From the NCBI RefSeq assembly GCF_003048255.1, contig NZ_CP028487.1, forward strand, positions 930,001-994,000: a DNA stretch of 64,000 nucleotides. The letters run 5' to 3'. Shown piece after piece: positions 1 through 8,657 of the stretch. Made by a program: the position numbers and the translations under genes. Within the stretch, counting starts at the first letter, position 1, and the number at the start of each line of letters is the position of its first letter. The notes beneath the pieces are model-generated. The model was not told the DNA's origin. It saw nothing but the letters and a program-made list of their open reading frames with translations, and did not search any database. Origin of the DNA: Yersinia massiliensis (GTDB lineage: Bacteria > Pseudomonadota > Gammaproteobacteria > Enterobacterales > Enterobacteriaceae).

Positions 1-1
1 C

Positions 2-535
2 ACCCTTGAAGATCCGATTGAGTTTATCCATTGCAGCCAATCCAGCTTGATCCAGCAGCGGGAAATGGGGAGTCATACAGACTCTTTCAGTGGGGCACTG
101 AGGGGAGTACTTCGGCAAGATCCCGATATCATTCTGTTGGGGGAACTGCGAGATCAAGAGACAATTCGGCTTGCGCTGACGGCAGCGGAAACAGGGCATC
201 TAGTGTTAGCGACGTTACATGCGCGCACCGCAACCCAGGCCATTGATAGGCTGGTGGATACTTTTCCGGCGGCAGAGAAAACCGTGATACAGGCGCAATT
301 AGCGGCTAGTTTACGTGCTGTTGTCGCGCAGAAATTGTGCCAAAAACCTGGCGGAGGGCGCATTGCGCTATTTGAGATCTTGACTCAAACCACTGCAGGC
401 AGTCATTTGATCCGTGAAGGTAAAATCTACCAGCTCCTGACTGTTATCCAATCGGGCGCACAATGGGGAATGCAAACCTTTGAGCAGAGCTTTGCGCATC
501 GGAAAAAACAAGGCATTTTAGCGACGGTGCATTGA
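2..535 (+). CDS. yggR: PilT/YggR-family type IV pilus-like ATPase, 3' part only
   Basis: The open frame enters from the left edge, so the start and the Walker A region lie outside the window. The visible 177 residues carry the conserved C-terminal half of a PilT-type secretion ATPase: TLEDPIEF near the edge, the Walker B-like run DPDIILLGELRD, and the His-box region ATLHARTA. The family powers retraction of type IV pili. In E. coli a pilT-like gene, yggR, sits next to ruvX (yqgF), and the same neighbourhood is seen here apart from the inserted aguBA. Whether this copy drives real pili cannot be judged, since no pilin genes are in view. Confidence 0.85.
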   Translation, partial: TLEDPIEFIHCSQSSLIQQREMGSHTDSFSGALRGVLRQDPDIILLGELRDQETIRLALTAAETGHLVLATLHARTATQAIDRLVDTFPAAEKTVIQAQLAASLRAVVAQKLCQKPGGGRIALFEILTQTTAGSHLIREGKIYQLLTVIQSGAQWGMQTFEQSFAHRKKQGILATVH

Positions 536-543
536 GTGACTCA

Positions 544-576
544 AAAGAGAGCCGCTAACAGGTAGCGGCTCTCTTT
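544..576. terminator. Terminator between convergent yggR and aguA
   Basis: A 14-bp inverted repeat (544-557 and 563-576) with a 5-base loop has A-rich and T-rich flanks on the two sides, so it can end transcription in both directions between the converging genes. Confidence 0.85.
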
Positions 577-605
577 CGAAGATAGCGATGGGTACAAAGG
601 GAAAC

Positions 606-1730
606 TTATGCCGCAGGGATCTGCTGGGTAATGCAGTGAATGTTGCCGCCACCGAGCAAGATCTCGCGGGCAGGGACGCCAACAATCGCGTAGTCAGGGA
701 ACATCTGCTGCAATAAATCTTGCGCCAGCCCGTCAGTACGGCTATCCAGTAGCGGATAAATAATCTGCTGGTTACTGATCAAGAAGTTGACGTAAGAGCC
801 AGCAAGACGCTCACCCGCAGTACGAGGCACTGCATCACTTGAAAGCACATCGAAAGTTTCTTCTTCAGTGTTATAGAGCGGTCCAGGAGCAGGTAGCTTC
901 CAGATTTTCAGCTTACGTCCTTTAGCATCGACCGCATTGGACAGCACGTCAAAAGCAGCAACAGAACGTGCGTACTGCGGATCTTGCTGATCGTCGGTCC
1001 AATGCAGCGCGACTTCACCCGGGCGGACAAAGCAGCACATATTATCGATGTGACCATCAGTTTCATCGTTATAAACACCGTCCTGCAACCAGATGAAATG
1101 CGTGACACCAAGATATTCACGCAACAGTTGTTCAATCTGCGCCTGATTTAGATGCGGGTTGCGGTTTGGGTTGAGCAAACACTCCGCGGTGGTCAGCAGT
1201 GTACCTTCGCCATCAGTGTGAATAGAGCCACCCTCAAGCACTAACGGTGCGCTGTAATGGGCATCTTTCAGGAAATCACTGACCTGAACGGCAACTTTCT
1301 CATCTTGTTGCCAGTCGGCATATAGGCCGCCGTTAAGGCCGCCCCAAGCGTTGAATTGCCAATCAACGGCACGGCGCGCACCGGCACCGTTAATCACCAT
1401 TGTTGGGCCGGTATCACGCATCCAAGCATCATCGCTAGCCATTTCAACCAGCGTGATATTAGCAGGCATAGTGGCTTTAGCCTGCGCCATAAATTCAGCA
1501 GGCACCCCCATAAATACTGGGGTAGTACGGCTGATAGCTTCGGCTACTTTGGCGAATGTCCGTTGAGCAGGAACGCCTTTACCACGCCAATTATCTTGGC
1601 GATAAGGCCACAACATCCAGACGGCATCCTGCTTTGCCCATTCGGCTGGCATAAAAAAGCCGTCCTGTTGGGGTGTACCCGTCAGAGCTTGTGACGTTGA
1701 GATTGATGAAACCGTATCTTGTACTGACAT
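606..1730 (-). CDS. aguA: Agmatine deiminase
   Basis: The 374-residue protein hydrolyses agmatine to N-carbamoylputrescine and ammonia in the cytoplasm. It belongs to the peptidylarginine deiminase-like family: the MRDTGP motif near residue 105, the EGGSIH stretch and the C-terminal GGGNIHC with the nucleophilic Cys366 are all present. Length fits the family. It lies 3 bases downstream of aguB in the same direction, so the two are co-transcribed. Together with speA at 10.8 kb they make a full arginine to agmatine to putrescine route. No speB (agmatinase) is found beside speA, where E. coli carries it. Confidence 0.95.
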   Translation of the reverse strand: MSVQDTVSSISTSQALTGTPQQDGFFMPAEWAKQDAVWMLWPYRQDNWRGKGVPAQRTFAKVAEAISRTTPVFMGVPAEFMAQAKATMPANITLVEMASDDAWMRDTGPTMVINGAGARRAVDWQFNAWGGLNGGLYADWQQDEKVAVQVSDFLKDAHYSAPLVLEGGSIHTDGEGTLLTTAECLLNPNRNPHLNQAQIEQLLREYLGVTHFIWLQDGVYNDETDGHIDNMCCFVRPGEVALHWTDDQQDPQYARSVAAFDVLSNAVDAKGRKLKIWKLPAPGPLYNTEEETFDVLSSDAVPRTAGERLAGSYVNFLISNQQIIYPLLDSRTDGLAQDLLQQMFPDYAIVGVPAREILLGGGNIHCITQQIPAA

Positions 1731-1733
1731 AAA

Positions 1734-2618
1734 TTATCTCCGGGTCTTGCCGTCAGAAGTGGCTAATGCCTGATACATTTCTGGACGACGATCGCGGAAT
1801 AAGCCCCATGAAGCGCGTTGGGCGGCAATTTCCTGTAAATCGAACTCATGCACCAACACGGTTTCATCGGTTTTGTTGGCTTGAGCCAGCAGAGCACCGG
1901 TTTGGTCGGCGATGAAAGAAGAGCCGTAGAAGGTCATTTCCAGACCATCAATAAACTTGCTTTTTTCAGTGCCAATACGGTTAGAGGCAATCACTGGCAC
2001 CAGATTAGCGGCAGCATGGCCTTGCTGAACACGGGTCCAGTGTGGCTGACTGTCGATTTCAGGGTAAGCAGGTTCAGAGCCGATGGCTGTTGGGTAGAAG
2101 ATGATCTCTGCACCAAGCAGTGCCAAGCTACGAGCAGTTTCTGGGAACCACTGATCCCAACAGATGCCAACACCCACTTTAGCGTAACGGGTCTGCCAGA
2201 CTTTAAAACCGGTGTCGCCGGGGATAAAGAATTGTTTTTCCTGATAGGCAGGGCCATTTGGAATGTGAGTTTTACGATAAACATCCAACACAGCGCCATC
2301 GGCATCGATCATGACCAGCGAGTTGTAATATGCATTGTTGGCTTTCTCAAAGAAACTCAGTGGCAAGACGACTTGCAGTTCCGCCGCTAACTGGGAGAAA
2401 TGCTGGATCAATGGGCTGTTATCCAGTTCTTGCGCCAGTGCATAGTGTTCTGGGCTTTGATCAATACAGAAATATGGTGCGGCAAACAGTTCCTGAATTA
2501 GGATAATCTGCGCGCCCTTGACATGCGCTTGACGAACCAGCTTCTCCGCATTTTCAATGTTCTTTGGCAGGTCCCAAGAACACGCCATTTGAGTCGCAGC
2601 AACAGTCACTTTTGTCAT
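1734..2618 (-). CDS. aguB: N-carbamoylputrescine amidase
   Basis: The 294-residue protein is a carbon-nitrogen hydrolase (nitrilase superfamily) that converts N-carbamoylputrescine to putrescine, CO2 and ammonia. The catalytic triad is visible as Glu43 (IQELF), Lys116 (YRKTHIP) and Cys153 (GICWDQW). It is the first gene of an aguB-aguA pair. The region just upstream (2619-2791) holds a small hairpin at 2644-2660 and probably the operon promoter. The nitrilase superfamily is broad, but the sequence pattern and the aguA partner make this assignment firm. Confidence 0.95.
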   Translation of the reverse strand: MTKVTVAATQMACSWDLPKNIENAEKLVRQAHVKGAQIILIQELFAAPYFCIDQSPEHYALAQELDNSPLIQHFSQLAAELQVVLPLSFFEKANNAYYNSLVMIDADGAVLDVYRKTHIPNGPAYQEKQFFIPGDTGFKVWQTRYAKVGVGICWDQWFPETARSLALLGAEIIFYPTAIGSEPAYPEIDSQPHWTRVQQGHAAANLVPVIASNRIGTEKSKFIDGLEMTFYGSSFIADQTGALLAQANKTDETVLVHEFDLQEIAAQRASWGLFRDRRPEMYQALATSDGKTRR

Positions 2619-2791
2619 GAGAAAACCTCAATAAATGTAAAAAACACCCGCGTGGGGTGTGCAATATTTTGAGCCGCCGATTGGCATAACGAGAGTATAC
2701 AATTCCGTGGGCGTGGGTGCCATGATCGACGTGAATGGCCTGTTTAGTCTGTGGCAACGCAAGGCCACGAGCAACCGCGGGCCTATAAAAA

Positions 2792-2818
2792 TAGCCTACT
2801 TAGCCTACTTAGCCTGCT
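2792..2818. repeat. Three 9-bp tandem units spanning the ruvX stop
   Basis: The unit TAGCCTACT occurs at 2792-2800 and 2801-2809, followed by a third copy with one change (2810-2818). The unit length is a multiple of three and the third copy lies at the end of ruvX, so slippage would change only sequence at or after the stop codon. Confidence 0.75.
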
Positions 2819-3231
2819 TGCTCATCAAACCAACTTTCCAAAATAATAACCGCAGAAGCGGCGTCAACACTGCCTTTATCTAATGCACGGTAGCCGCCAC
2901 TATCAAACAAATTGGCGCGAGCCTCGACGGTGCTGAGTCGTTCATCTTGTAAGGCTATTTGTACACCAAAGCGGCCATGCAGGCGATTAGCAAACCGACG
3001 CGCACGTGCGGTGAGTGGTTGTTCGGTGCCATCCATATTCAGCGGTAAGCCGACGACCACCAAATCAGGTTGCCACTCTTTGAGCAGTTTTTCGACCTTC
3101 TGCCAGTCTGGGGTGCCATCTTGAGCTTTAAACGAAGTCAATGCTCTGGCCGTCCCTGTGACTTCTTGACCAATCGCGACACCAATACTTTTGGTGCCGA
3201 AATCAAAGGCAATAATAGTACGATTAGCCAT
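2809..3231 (-). CDS. ruvX: RuvX/YqgF, Holliday junction resolvase-like nuclease fold protein
   Basis: The 140-residue protein has the RNase H-like YqgF fold: [12 protein letters not shown] at the N-terminus, [10 protein letters not shown] in the middle and DERLSTVEA with acidic residues further on. In E. coli YqgF takes part in 16S rRNA 5' end maturation, and it was first proposed to be a Holliday junction resolvase. Its ATG overlaps the last base of the yqgE stop (TAATG), so translation is probably coupled with yqgE. The usual family length is about 138-140 residues. Confidence 0.95.
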   Translation of the reverse strand: MANRTIIAFDFGTKSIGVAIGQEVTGTARALTSFKAQDGTPDWQKVEKLLKEWQPDLVVVGLPLNMDGTEQPLTARARRFANRLHGRFGVQIALQDERLSTVEARANLFDSGGYRALDKGSVDAASAVIILESWFDEQAG

Positions 3232-3794
3232 TAAGCGTGCCCTGCTTGCAGCGCAATATTAAAGATATTGATACCCAATTTATTAGCAGCGGCTTGCCAA
3301 CGCTCAGCTATCGGGGTATGGAACAGAATGTCAGTATCAGCCTCAGTCGTCAGCCAAGCGTTATCGAGTAACTCTTGCTCTAACTGCCCTTGTTGCCAAC
3401 CAGCATAGCCGAGTGCCACCAAGAGATTTTTAGGCTGTTCAGATGTACCGAATGTTTCTAGTACGTCTTTAGACGTGGTTATCATCGTATCGGATGAGAT
3501 AGAAATACTGGAGCTGAAGCCTCCACGTGGTGAATGCAGGATAAACCCACGATCTTCTGCCAGCGGCCCACCGGCCAATACCGGATTATCCAGACGTATT
3601 GCTGGGTCCCGCGGAGAAGGCGTGATTTTCAATTTTTCCAGTACAGTTTCGACTGTAAACTGCTCCATCGGCCGATTAATCACCAAACCCATAGCCCCAT
3701 CATCGTTATGCTCGCAGATATAAATAACTGAGCGCATAAATTGCGGGTCCTGCAGTGAAGGCATAGCGATAAGAAAATGATGCTGTAAATTCAT
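3231..3794 (-). CDS. yqgE: YqgE/AlgH family protein (DUF179)
   Basis: The 187 residues equal the E. coli YqgE length. Typical segments are HHFLIAMP at the start, VINRP, and [13 protein letters not shown] in the middle. No enzymatic activity is established for the family; in Pseudomonas a relative, AlgH, affects alginate and virulence regulation. It sits directly upstream of ruvX with a one-base overlap, a linkage conserved in gamma-proteobacteria. Start chosen because it matches the E. coli N-terminus (MNLQHHF). Confidence 0.93.
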   Translation of the reverse strand: MNLQHHFLIAMPSLQDPQFMRSVIYICEHNDDGAMGLVINRPMEQFTVETVLEKLKITPSPRDPAIRLDNPVLAGGPLAEDRGFILHSPRGGFSSSISISSDTMITTSKDVLETFGTSEQPKNLLVALGYAGWQQGQLEQELLDNAWLTTEADTDILFHTPIAERWQAAANKLGINIFNIALQAGHA

Positions 3795-3878
3795 TATGTT
3801 ATGTCGTGGATTCGCTGAGTTGAAGGATGAGTTTGTGTCAGTATGCGGATAAATGCGGGTAATGTCACCTCCCCCTTC

Positions 3879-3985
3879 GTACTTGAAGCGGCAGCGGTGT
3901 TAGCTGCGCTCGTGCACCCGAATCACTGACCTGAGTCAGCTCATCGGGATTTTCTCGCTGGCTGCCTTGCTGTCACTCCAAGTAC
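3879..3985. repeat. MITE-like intergenic repeat with palindromic core
   Basis: The element begins with GTACTTG and ends with the inverse CAAGTAC. Its core, around 3917-3949, is an imperfect palindrome (CCCGAATCA...TCATCGGG). The organisation resembles short non-coding repeat families of enterobacteria, which are often present in many copies. The family name cannot be set without a genome search. It contains no ORF of note. Confidence 0.6.
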
Positions 3986-4004
3986 TTTGGGGGAGTATTG
4001 ATAT

Positions 4005-4050
4005 TTGAAGCGGCAGCGGTGTTAGCTGCGGCTCCAAGTTTTTAGGGGAG
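4005..4050. repeat. Second, internally deleted copy of the intergenic repeat
   Basis: Positions 4005-4030 repeat 3883-3908 exactly over 26 bases. The sequence then passes directly to CTCCAAGT...GGGGAG, which resembles the right end of the first copy (3976-3994). The palindromic core is missing, so this is a shortened copy lying in tandem just downstream of gshB. Confidence 0.65.
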
Positions 4051-4060
4051 GGCGCTGAGA

Positions 4061-5014
4061 CTACTTATTGGCCAAACGGACTTCAATGGCATCCATCAGC
4101 ATGCCGGTAATCGAAACGTCTGGGAAAGCCGCTTCAATTTCACGTATACAGGTTGGGCTGGTGACGTTAATTTCAGTCAGGCGATCGCCGATAATATCCA
4201 ATCCGACAAAAATTAAGCCTTTCTGCTTCAACACCGGCGCTACGGCACGGGCAATCTTCCAATCGCTTTCACTCAATGGACGCGCTTCACCACGGCCACC
4301 CGCAGCCAGATTCCCACGGGTTTCACCCTGTGCAGGGATACGCGCCAAGCAATAGGGCACTGGCTCGCCATCAACCACTAAAACACGCTTATCACCCTCT
4401 TTAATGGCTGGTAGGAAGTTCTGCGCCATACAGAAACGGCTACCCAACTCGGTCAGCGTCTCAATGATAACGGACAAGTTAGGATCATCCTGCTTAACAC
4501 GGAAAATGGACGTCCCACCCATGCCATCGAGAGGCTTCAAAATGATATCACCATGTTCCTTATGGAATTGACGGATATGATCTTTGCTGCGGCTGACCAG
4601 TGTATCGGGCGTCAACTCAGGGAACCAAGCGGTAAACAACTTCTCGTTACAGTCGCGCAGGCTCTGTGGCTTATTGACCACCAACGTGCCTTTATCTTCC
4701 GCACGTTCCAGAATATAGGTGGCATAAATAAATTCAGTATCAAACGGGGGATCTTTACGCATCAGGATGACATCAAGATCATGCAAAGGCAGATCTTGCT
4801 CTGCGCCAAAGCTGAACCACTCATCTTTATCTTGCTTCACACTGAGCAGGCGGGTACGTGCACGGCCATCGCCACCCCGTAGATAAAGATCGCCCATTTC
4901 CATGTAATGCAATTCCCAGCCACGGCGCTGTGCTTCCAACAGCATGGCGAAGCTGGAGTCTTTCTTGATATTGATGGACGAGATAGGGTCCATTACGATG
5001 CCGAGCTTGATCAT
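4061..5014 (-). CDS. gshB: Glutathione synthetase
   Basis: The 317-residue enzyme joins gamma-glutamylcysteine and glycine with ATP to form glutathione. It is an ATP-grasp protein; the glycine-rich loop GDIILKPLDGMGGTSI lies at residues 155-170 and the metal-binding end is NVTSPTCIREIE. E. coli GshB has 316 residues. It is in the conserved rsmE-gshB-yqgE order, all on the minus strand, with 23 bases separating it from rsmE. The 266-base gap to yqgE is filled by the repeat element described above. Confidence 0.97.
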   Translation of the reverse strand: MIKLGIVMDPISSINIKKDSSFAMLLEAQRRGWELHYMEMGDLYLRGGDGRARTRLLSVKQDKDEWFSFGAEQDLPLHDLDVILMRKDPPFDTEFIYATYILERAEDKGTLVVNKPQSLRDCNEKLFTAWFPELTPDTLVSRSKDHIRQFHKEHGDIILKPLDGMGGTSIFRVKQDDPNLSVIIETLTELGSRFCMAQNFLPAIKEGDKRVLVVDGEPVPYCLARIPAQGETRGNLAAGGRGEARPLSESDWKIARAVAPVLKQKGLIFVGLDIIGDRLTEINVTSPTCIREIEAAFPDVSITGMLMDAIEVRLANK

Positions 5015-5037
5015 TATTCTCTCCTAATGGGAACGAA

Positions 5038-5769
5038 TTATCCCAGATCGCCAAATCGCACTTGCAAAGCGGTAATTGCGGTAAGGGCAGTAGTTTCGGT
5101 ACGCAGAACTCGCGGCCCTAGCAGGATATCAGTAAATCCGAGGCGCGAGGTCATGGCAATTTCATCGCCAGAAAGGCCGCCTTCCGGGCCAATCAACAAA
5201 CGCACTTTGTTGAGTGACGAGGGGAGGGTATTAATACTGTTGCTAGCGCGCGGATGCAAATTAAGCTTCAGGCTGTCATCTTGCTCGGCACACCAGTCGG
5301 ATAACGACATGGCATTGCGAATTTCTGGCAGGGTATTACGGCCACATTGCTCGCAGGCGGCGATGGCAATTTTCTGCCACTGCTGGATTTTTTTCGCCAA
5401 ACGCTCGCCATCCAGCTTAACGCCGCAGCGTTCTGAGAACAGTGGCGTAATCACGTTGACACCCAGCTCAATGGATTTCTGTACCGTGAATTCCATTTTT
5501 TCGCCGCGAGAAATGACCTGGCCGAGATGTAAATTCAGCGGGGACTCTCGATTTTCCAACAGCCCTTCACCGAGACGGACAACTAAGTTTTTTTTGTCCA
5601 CTCGGATGATTTCAGCTAAGAATACTTGATTGCTGCCATCGAATAATTGCAGGTTTTGCCCTTCGCCCATCCGAAGCACTCGGCCCACGTGATTGGCGGC
5701 TTCATCACTTAGCGCAAGTTCGGTATTCGCCTGCAAAGGTTGCGGATGATAAATGCGGGGTATACGCAT
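5038..5769 (-). CDS. rsmE: 16S rRNA m3U1498 methyltransferase
   Basis: The enzyme methylates N3 of U1498 in 16S rRNA. It shows the SPOUT-type knotted end: [13 protein letters not shown] followed by [15 protein letters not shown]. The frame is open for 18 further codons upstream, but the start at 5769 ([12 protein letters not shown]) gives 243 residues, equal to E. coli RsmE, and matches its N-terminus. It lies upstream of gshB on the same strand and is likely co-transcribed with it. Confidence 0.95.
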   Translation of the reverse strand: MRIPRIYHPQPLQANTELALSDEAANHVGRVLRMGEGQNLQLFDGSNQVFLAEIIRVDKKNLVVRLGEGLLENRESPLNLHLGQVISRGEKMEFTVQKSIELGVNVITPLFSERCGVKLDGERLAKKIQQWQKIAIAACEQCGRNTLPEIRNAMSLSDWCAEQDDSLKLNLHPRASNSINTLPSSLNKVRLLIGPEGGLSGDEIAMTSRLGFTDILLGPRVLRTETTALTAITALQVRFGDLG

Positions 5770-5948
5770 GGGTTGCCCTAAGTCCAGAAACGAAAACATA
5801 CCGTGCGGCAGATTGAACCGCACGAAATTAATAAGTGACTAAGGATAACAGAGACAGGGAAGCCTCATCCAATCGAAAATTCTCTCCTGCCGCAATCCTA
5901 TTTATCAGGAGGATAGAACGATTTGGATTGATTGACCAATGTGCCTCG

Positions 5949-6656
5949 TTAGCTTTTTCGTTGCTGGCAAGCCTGCTGTACATAGGGGTTATGGTTTCCC
6001 TGAGCTTTCGCCACACGCTCATCACGCAGACATTCCCAACTTGTTACTGGATACTGACGATTCCAGACATCAAACAACTTGCTTTGTTGGCTGGAAAGAC
6101 GCAGTTGGTACTGATCGCGCATATAAAAATAGGTCCGTGCGATGGCCCCGCGTGCACGGGCAGGAGGTTCTGCAATCTTATTTTTAAAATCAACTTTCAT
6201 CTCACATTGACCATATTGGCCATAGCCGCCATTCCATTGTGAATACATGAAATTATTACGATCGCCATTCACTTCGCCTATTGCGGGTTGCAGATTGTGT
6301 AAATCGGTCTCGATTTGGCGATAGACGGGATCTTTCGTGCAGTTCTTACGGCCACCTTGCTGCCAGCATTGGCGCTGGTGGCCAAATTGCCATGCAGGAA
6401 CCACATGTTCCCATTCAATTCGTGCAGCACGTTGCACGTTTTTTCTGGCTTGATAGCCGCAGCTTTTGAGGTCAGGCATCCCTTTTTTACCCTGCCAGTC
6501 AATCTTGCAACCGCAATAAAAACTGCCCGGCGCATCTTGGTGGATTTTAGCCGCCACTGTTTTTGCCTGAGAAAAATTATTAATGCTTTGGCTGTAACCC
6601 GTGAGTGGAAGCAAAGGGGAGGAGATAACCAGTAGAAACAGAATTTTGCGTAACAT
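5949..6656 (-). CDS. endA: Endonuclease I, periplasmic
   Basis: The 235-residue protein, the same length as in E. coli, is a secreted non-specific double-strand DNA endonuclease. Residues 1-22 form a signal peptide (hydrophobic [13 protein letters not shown], then GYSQS). The body has [12 protein letters not shown], the His-Val-Val-Pro motif of the His-Me finger active site, and [16 protein letters not shown], plus several cysteines expected to form disulfides in the periplasm. Its position between sprT and rsmE is conserved. The gap down to rsmE (5770-5948) shows only a weak hairpin near 5884-5911. Confidence 0.96.
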   Translation of the reverse strand: MLRKILFLLVISSPLLPLTGYSQSINNFSQAKTVAAKIHQDAPGSFYCGCKIDWQGKKGMPDLKSCGYQARKNVQRAARIEWEHVVPAWQFGHQRQCWQQGGRKNCTKDPVYRQIETDLHNLQPAIGEVNGDRNNFMYSQWNGGYGQYGQCEMKVDFKNKIAEPPARARGAIARTYFYMRDQYQLRLSSQQSKLFDVWNRQYPVTSWECLRDERVAKAQGNHNPYVQQACQQRKS

Positions 6657-6753
6657 ATCTCAAAACAGCCTGATAATGAAAAGCAGGCAGGTTATAGAAA
6701 ATGTTTATGGATAGCAAGTTAACACGCTGTTTTATAACAAGTAACGCGAATTC

Positions 6754-7266
6754 CTAACAGCTTTTTACTGCAATAAACTGTAGCTTTTCTCCGCATTGAC
6801 GGCAGCGATACTCGCTCTCACCGCGCTGCACTTTATTGTGCCGGCGAATGGTTAGGGCGTGTTGTTGGCATTTACATTGATAATTGAACGTCTTACTGCG
6901 CACTGACGTCACTTCAAATTGATGAGTTCGGCTGGCAGGAACTTGCAATACATGCTCCATCATCCAGCGCCACTCTTTGCCATGAGGAGAGACTCGACCA
7001 AACTGACGATAAACCAACAGATGTGCCAGTTCATGCGGTACGACTTCATCGATAAAAGTGTGCTGATTTTCCAGCAATAAGATTGGGTTAAGGCGAATTT
7101 CGAAGGCTTGCAGATAGGCGCTACCCGCGCTAGTACCACGCTGGTAATAGTTAATTTTTGGCTCCGGATAAGCGGTGCCAAGGTGCTGATTCGCCAGCTG
7201 CAATTTGTGGCGTAAACAGCGCATGACGGCTTGTTGTAACGCGATGGGGATTCTTCTAGTGCTCAT
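6754..7266 (-). CDS. sprT: SprT family zinc-metalloprotease-like protein
   Basis: The 170-residue protein has the HExxH zinc-binding motif His78-Glu-Leu-Ala-His82 ([12 protein letters not shown]), and a C-terminal zinc-ribbon pattern with paired cysteines (CKC... CRQC). E. coli SprT has 165 residues; its role is poorly defined, while the eukaryotic relative Spartan cleaves DNA-protein crosslinks. Neighbour order sprT-endA is as in E. coli. In E. coli galP separates sprT from metK; here that place is taken by the sulfur operon at 7.4-8.6 kb. Confidence 0.93.
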   Translation of the reverse strand: MSTRRIPIALQQAVMRCLRHKLQLANQHLGTAYPEPKINYYQRGTSAGSAYLQAFEIRLNPILLLENQHTFIDEVVPHELAHLLVYRQFGRVSPHGKEWRWMMEHVLQVPASRTHQFEVTSVRSKTFNYQCKCQQHALTIRRHNKVQRGESEYRCRQCGEKLQFIAVKSC

Positions 7267-7334
7267 ATTGCGGAAGAATAAAACGGTAGATAGTCAGATG
7301 CAAGTCAGTCAAGGGCGCTATTTTTCAATGAATC

Positions 7335-7368
7335 ATTATATAAAAATATATAATATAAAAATATATAT
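7335..7368. promoter_or_regulatory. AT-only palindromic operator upstream of the BigR-like operon
   Basis: Positions 7335-7342 (ATTATATA) and 7347-7354 (TATATAAT) form a perfect 8-4-8 inverted repeat. In addition TATAAAAATATA occurs twice, at 7339-7350 and 7354-7365, 15 bases apart. The site lies 25-58 bases before the regulator start, the expected place for an autoregulated ArsR-type repressor, and BigR operators are known to be AT-rich palindromes. It may also contain the -10 region. Confidence 0.65.
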
Positions 7369-7392
7369 CGAAATACTGCATTAGGAGTGCAA

Positions 7393-7722
7393 ATGGAAGG
7401 CAATAAAACGATCAGTATGGATCTGATGAGGCAGGCGGCATCCCAAGCTTGCGATGCATTGCGCATTTTGGCGAATGAAGATCGATTACTTCTGTTGTGC
7501 CAACTGAGCCAAGGAGAGAAGGCCGTGGGGGAGTTGGAAGCGGCACTGGGGATTCGCCAACCGACGTTATCACAACAGCTGGGCGTGCTGCGCAGTGATG
7601 GGTTGGTCAATACACGTCGTGATGGTAAGCGAATATTTTACTCGATAGCCGATAGCAAGGTATTGGCATTGCTTGAGGTGCTTTATCAGCTTTATTGCCC
7701 GCAGGAGAAGGAGGGCATATGA
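7393..7722 (+). CDS. ArsR-family regulator, BigR/YgaV-like persulfide sensor
   Basis: The 109-residue winged-helix protein has a recognition region LGIRQPTLSQQLGVLRSDGLV and a wing TRRDGKRIFYSI. Two cysteines, Cys36 and Cys102, are 66 residues apart, exactly the spacing of Cys42 and Cys108 in BigR, which form the persulfide-responsive bridge. The start at 7393 has TAGGAG five bases upstream; a GTG six bases earlier is possible but would overlap that site. Its stop overlaps the next gene's start (ATGA). I infer that it represses the operon until sulfide or persulfide modifies the cysteines. Metal sensing is less likely because the usual ArsR metal motif is absent. Confidence 0.88.
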   Translation: MEGNKTISMDLMRQAASQACDALRILANEDRLLLLCQLSQGEKAVGELEAALGIRQPTLSQQLGVLRSDGLVNTRRDGKRIFYSIADSKVLALLEVLYQLYCPQEKEGI

Positions 7723-8150
7723 ACATCGATTGGGCTAATTTTACCCCCTATAGCGCACTGATGGGAGGGGCGTTATTGGGGATAGCAGTGACTGTTCTAT
7801 TGTTATGGAATGGTCGGATTGCGGGTATCAGCGGCATTCTGGGTGGTTTGCTGCAACCTAAAGCAGGGGATATTGCTTGGCGAGTGGTGTTTATTCTCGG
7901 TCTAATGGCCTCTCCTTTGGTTTACTCGTTATTCACTGAATTGCCTTCGATTGAGATTGAAGCTGATTTACCCATATTGGTGTTGGCTGGCTTGCTGGTG
8001 GGGATCGGGACGCGCTATGGCGCGGGGTGTACCAGTGGTCATGGCGTCTGCGGTTTAGCACGTTTTTCGCTGCGTTCACTGGTGGCGACACTCAGTTTCA
8101 TGTTTGCCGGTTTTATCACTGTATGGCTTGTTCGGCATTTATTCGCCTAG
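7719..8150 (+). CDS. YeeE/YedE (DUF395) family membrane protein, first half-transporter
   Basis: The 143-residue protein has four or so hydrophobic segments and the family motif GTRYGAGCTSGHGVCGLARFS, whose cysteine lies in the sulfur-transport signature of YeeE/YedE proteins (TsuA imports thiosulfate). The ATG at 7719 overlaps the regulator stop. Full-length TsuA-like proteins contain two such halves; here the halves are separate genes, as in the pmpA/pmpB type found in BigR operons. Transported species is not known from sequence; thiosulfate or another reduced sulfur compound is the likely substrate. Confidence 0.88.
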   Translation: MNIDWANFTPYSALMGGALLGIAVTVLLLWNGRIAGISGILGGLLQPKAGDIAWRVVFILGLMASPLVYSLFTELPSIEIEADLPILVLAGLLVGIGTRYGAGCTSGHGVCGLARFSLRSLVATLSFMFAGFITVWLVRHLFA

Positions 8151-8175
8151 CAAATAAGCTGATTGAGGAAGGGAT

Positions 8176-8595
8176 ATGAATTTGCTTTTTGCATTACTGG
8201 CAGGGCTACTTTTTGGGTTAGGCTTAATTATCGCGGGTATGGCTAACCCATCAAAAGTACTGGGTTTTCTTGATATTGGTGGTCAGTGGGATCCTTCGCT
8301 GGCACTGGTGATGGCATCCGCGGTGACAGTTGCCACACTGGGCTTTATTTGGGGGAAAAAGCGCAAAACCAGTTTGCTTGGACAACCAGTACACTTGCCG
8401 ACCTCGACCCGCATCGATAAGCGCTTAATTGGCGGTAGCGTGTTATTCGGTATTGGCTGGGGGTTAGCGGGTATTTGCCCTGGGCCCGCGCTGGTATTAG
8501 TGGGAGCAGGGATGTTCAAAGGCATACTCTTCATGGCCGCAATGCTGGCTGGGATGGTCATTTTTAGATTGATTGAAAGCTATCGTCAGCGCTAA
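8176..8595 (+). CDS. YeeE/YedE (DUF6691) family membrane protein, second half-transporter
   Basis: The 139-residue protein has an N-terminal hydrophobic segment with GLGLIIAGMANPSKVLGFLD and a second conserved motif GIGWGLAGICPGPAL, whose cysteine is the counterpart of the one in the preceding gene. It follows that gene by 25 bases and probably forms a complex with it. No persulfide dioxygenase or rhodanese gene accompanies the operon here, unlike in some plant-associated bacteria, so transport appears to be its main output. Confidence 0.88.
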   Translation: MNLLFALLAGLLFGLGLIIAGMANPSKVLGFLDIGGQWDPSLALVMASAVTVATLGFIWGKKRKTSLLGQPVHLPTSTRIDKRLIGGSVLFGIGWGLAGICPGPALVLVGAGMFKGILFMAAMLAGMVIFRLIESYRQR

Positions 8596-8604
8596 TTTTC
8601 ATGC

Positions 8605-8629
8605 ATAAAAAACCCCGCAGCGCGGGGTT
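8605..8629 (-). terminator. metK terminator
   Basis: The stem AACCCCGC (8611-8618) pairs with GCGGGGTT (8622-8629). Read on the minus strand it is followed by a run of six T, so it terminates metK. On the plus strand no T run follows. Confidence 0.85.
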
Positions 8630-8657
8630 GATGTCATTCAAATGTGCGGACTAAAAC

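Noticed and set aside
1351..1694. Plus-strand frames inside aguA
   Set aside because: They are antisense to a well-supported gene and resemble no known protein.
7305..7610. Minus-strand frame across the BigR-like gene start
   Set aside because: Antisense to a well-supported gene and runs through the AT-only operator.
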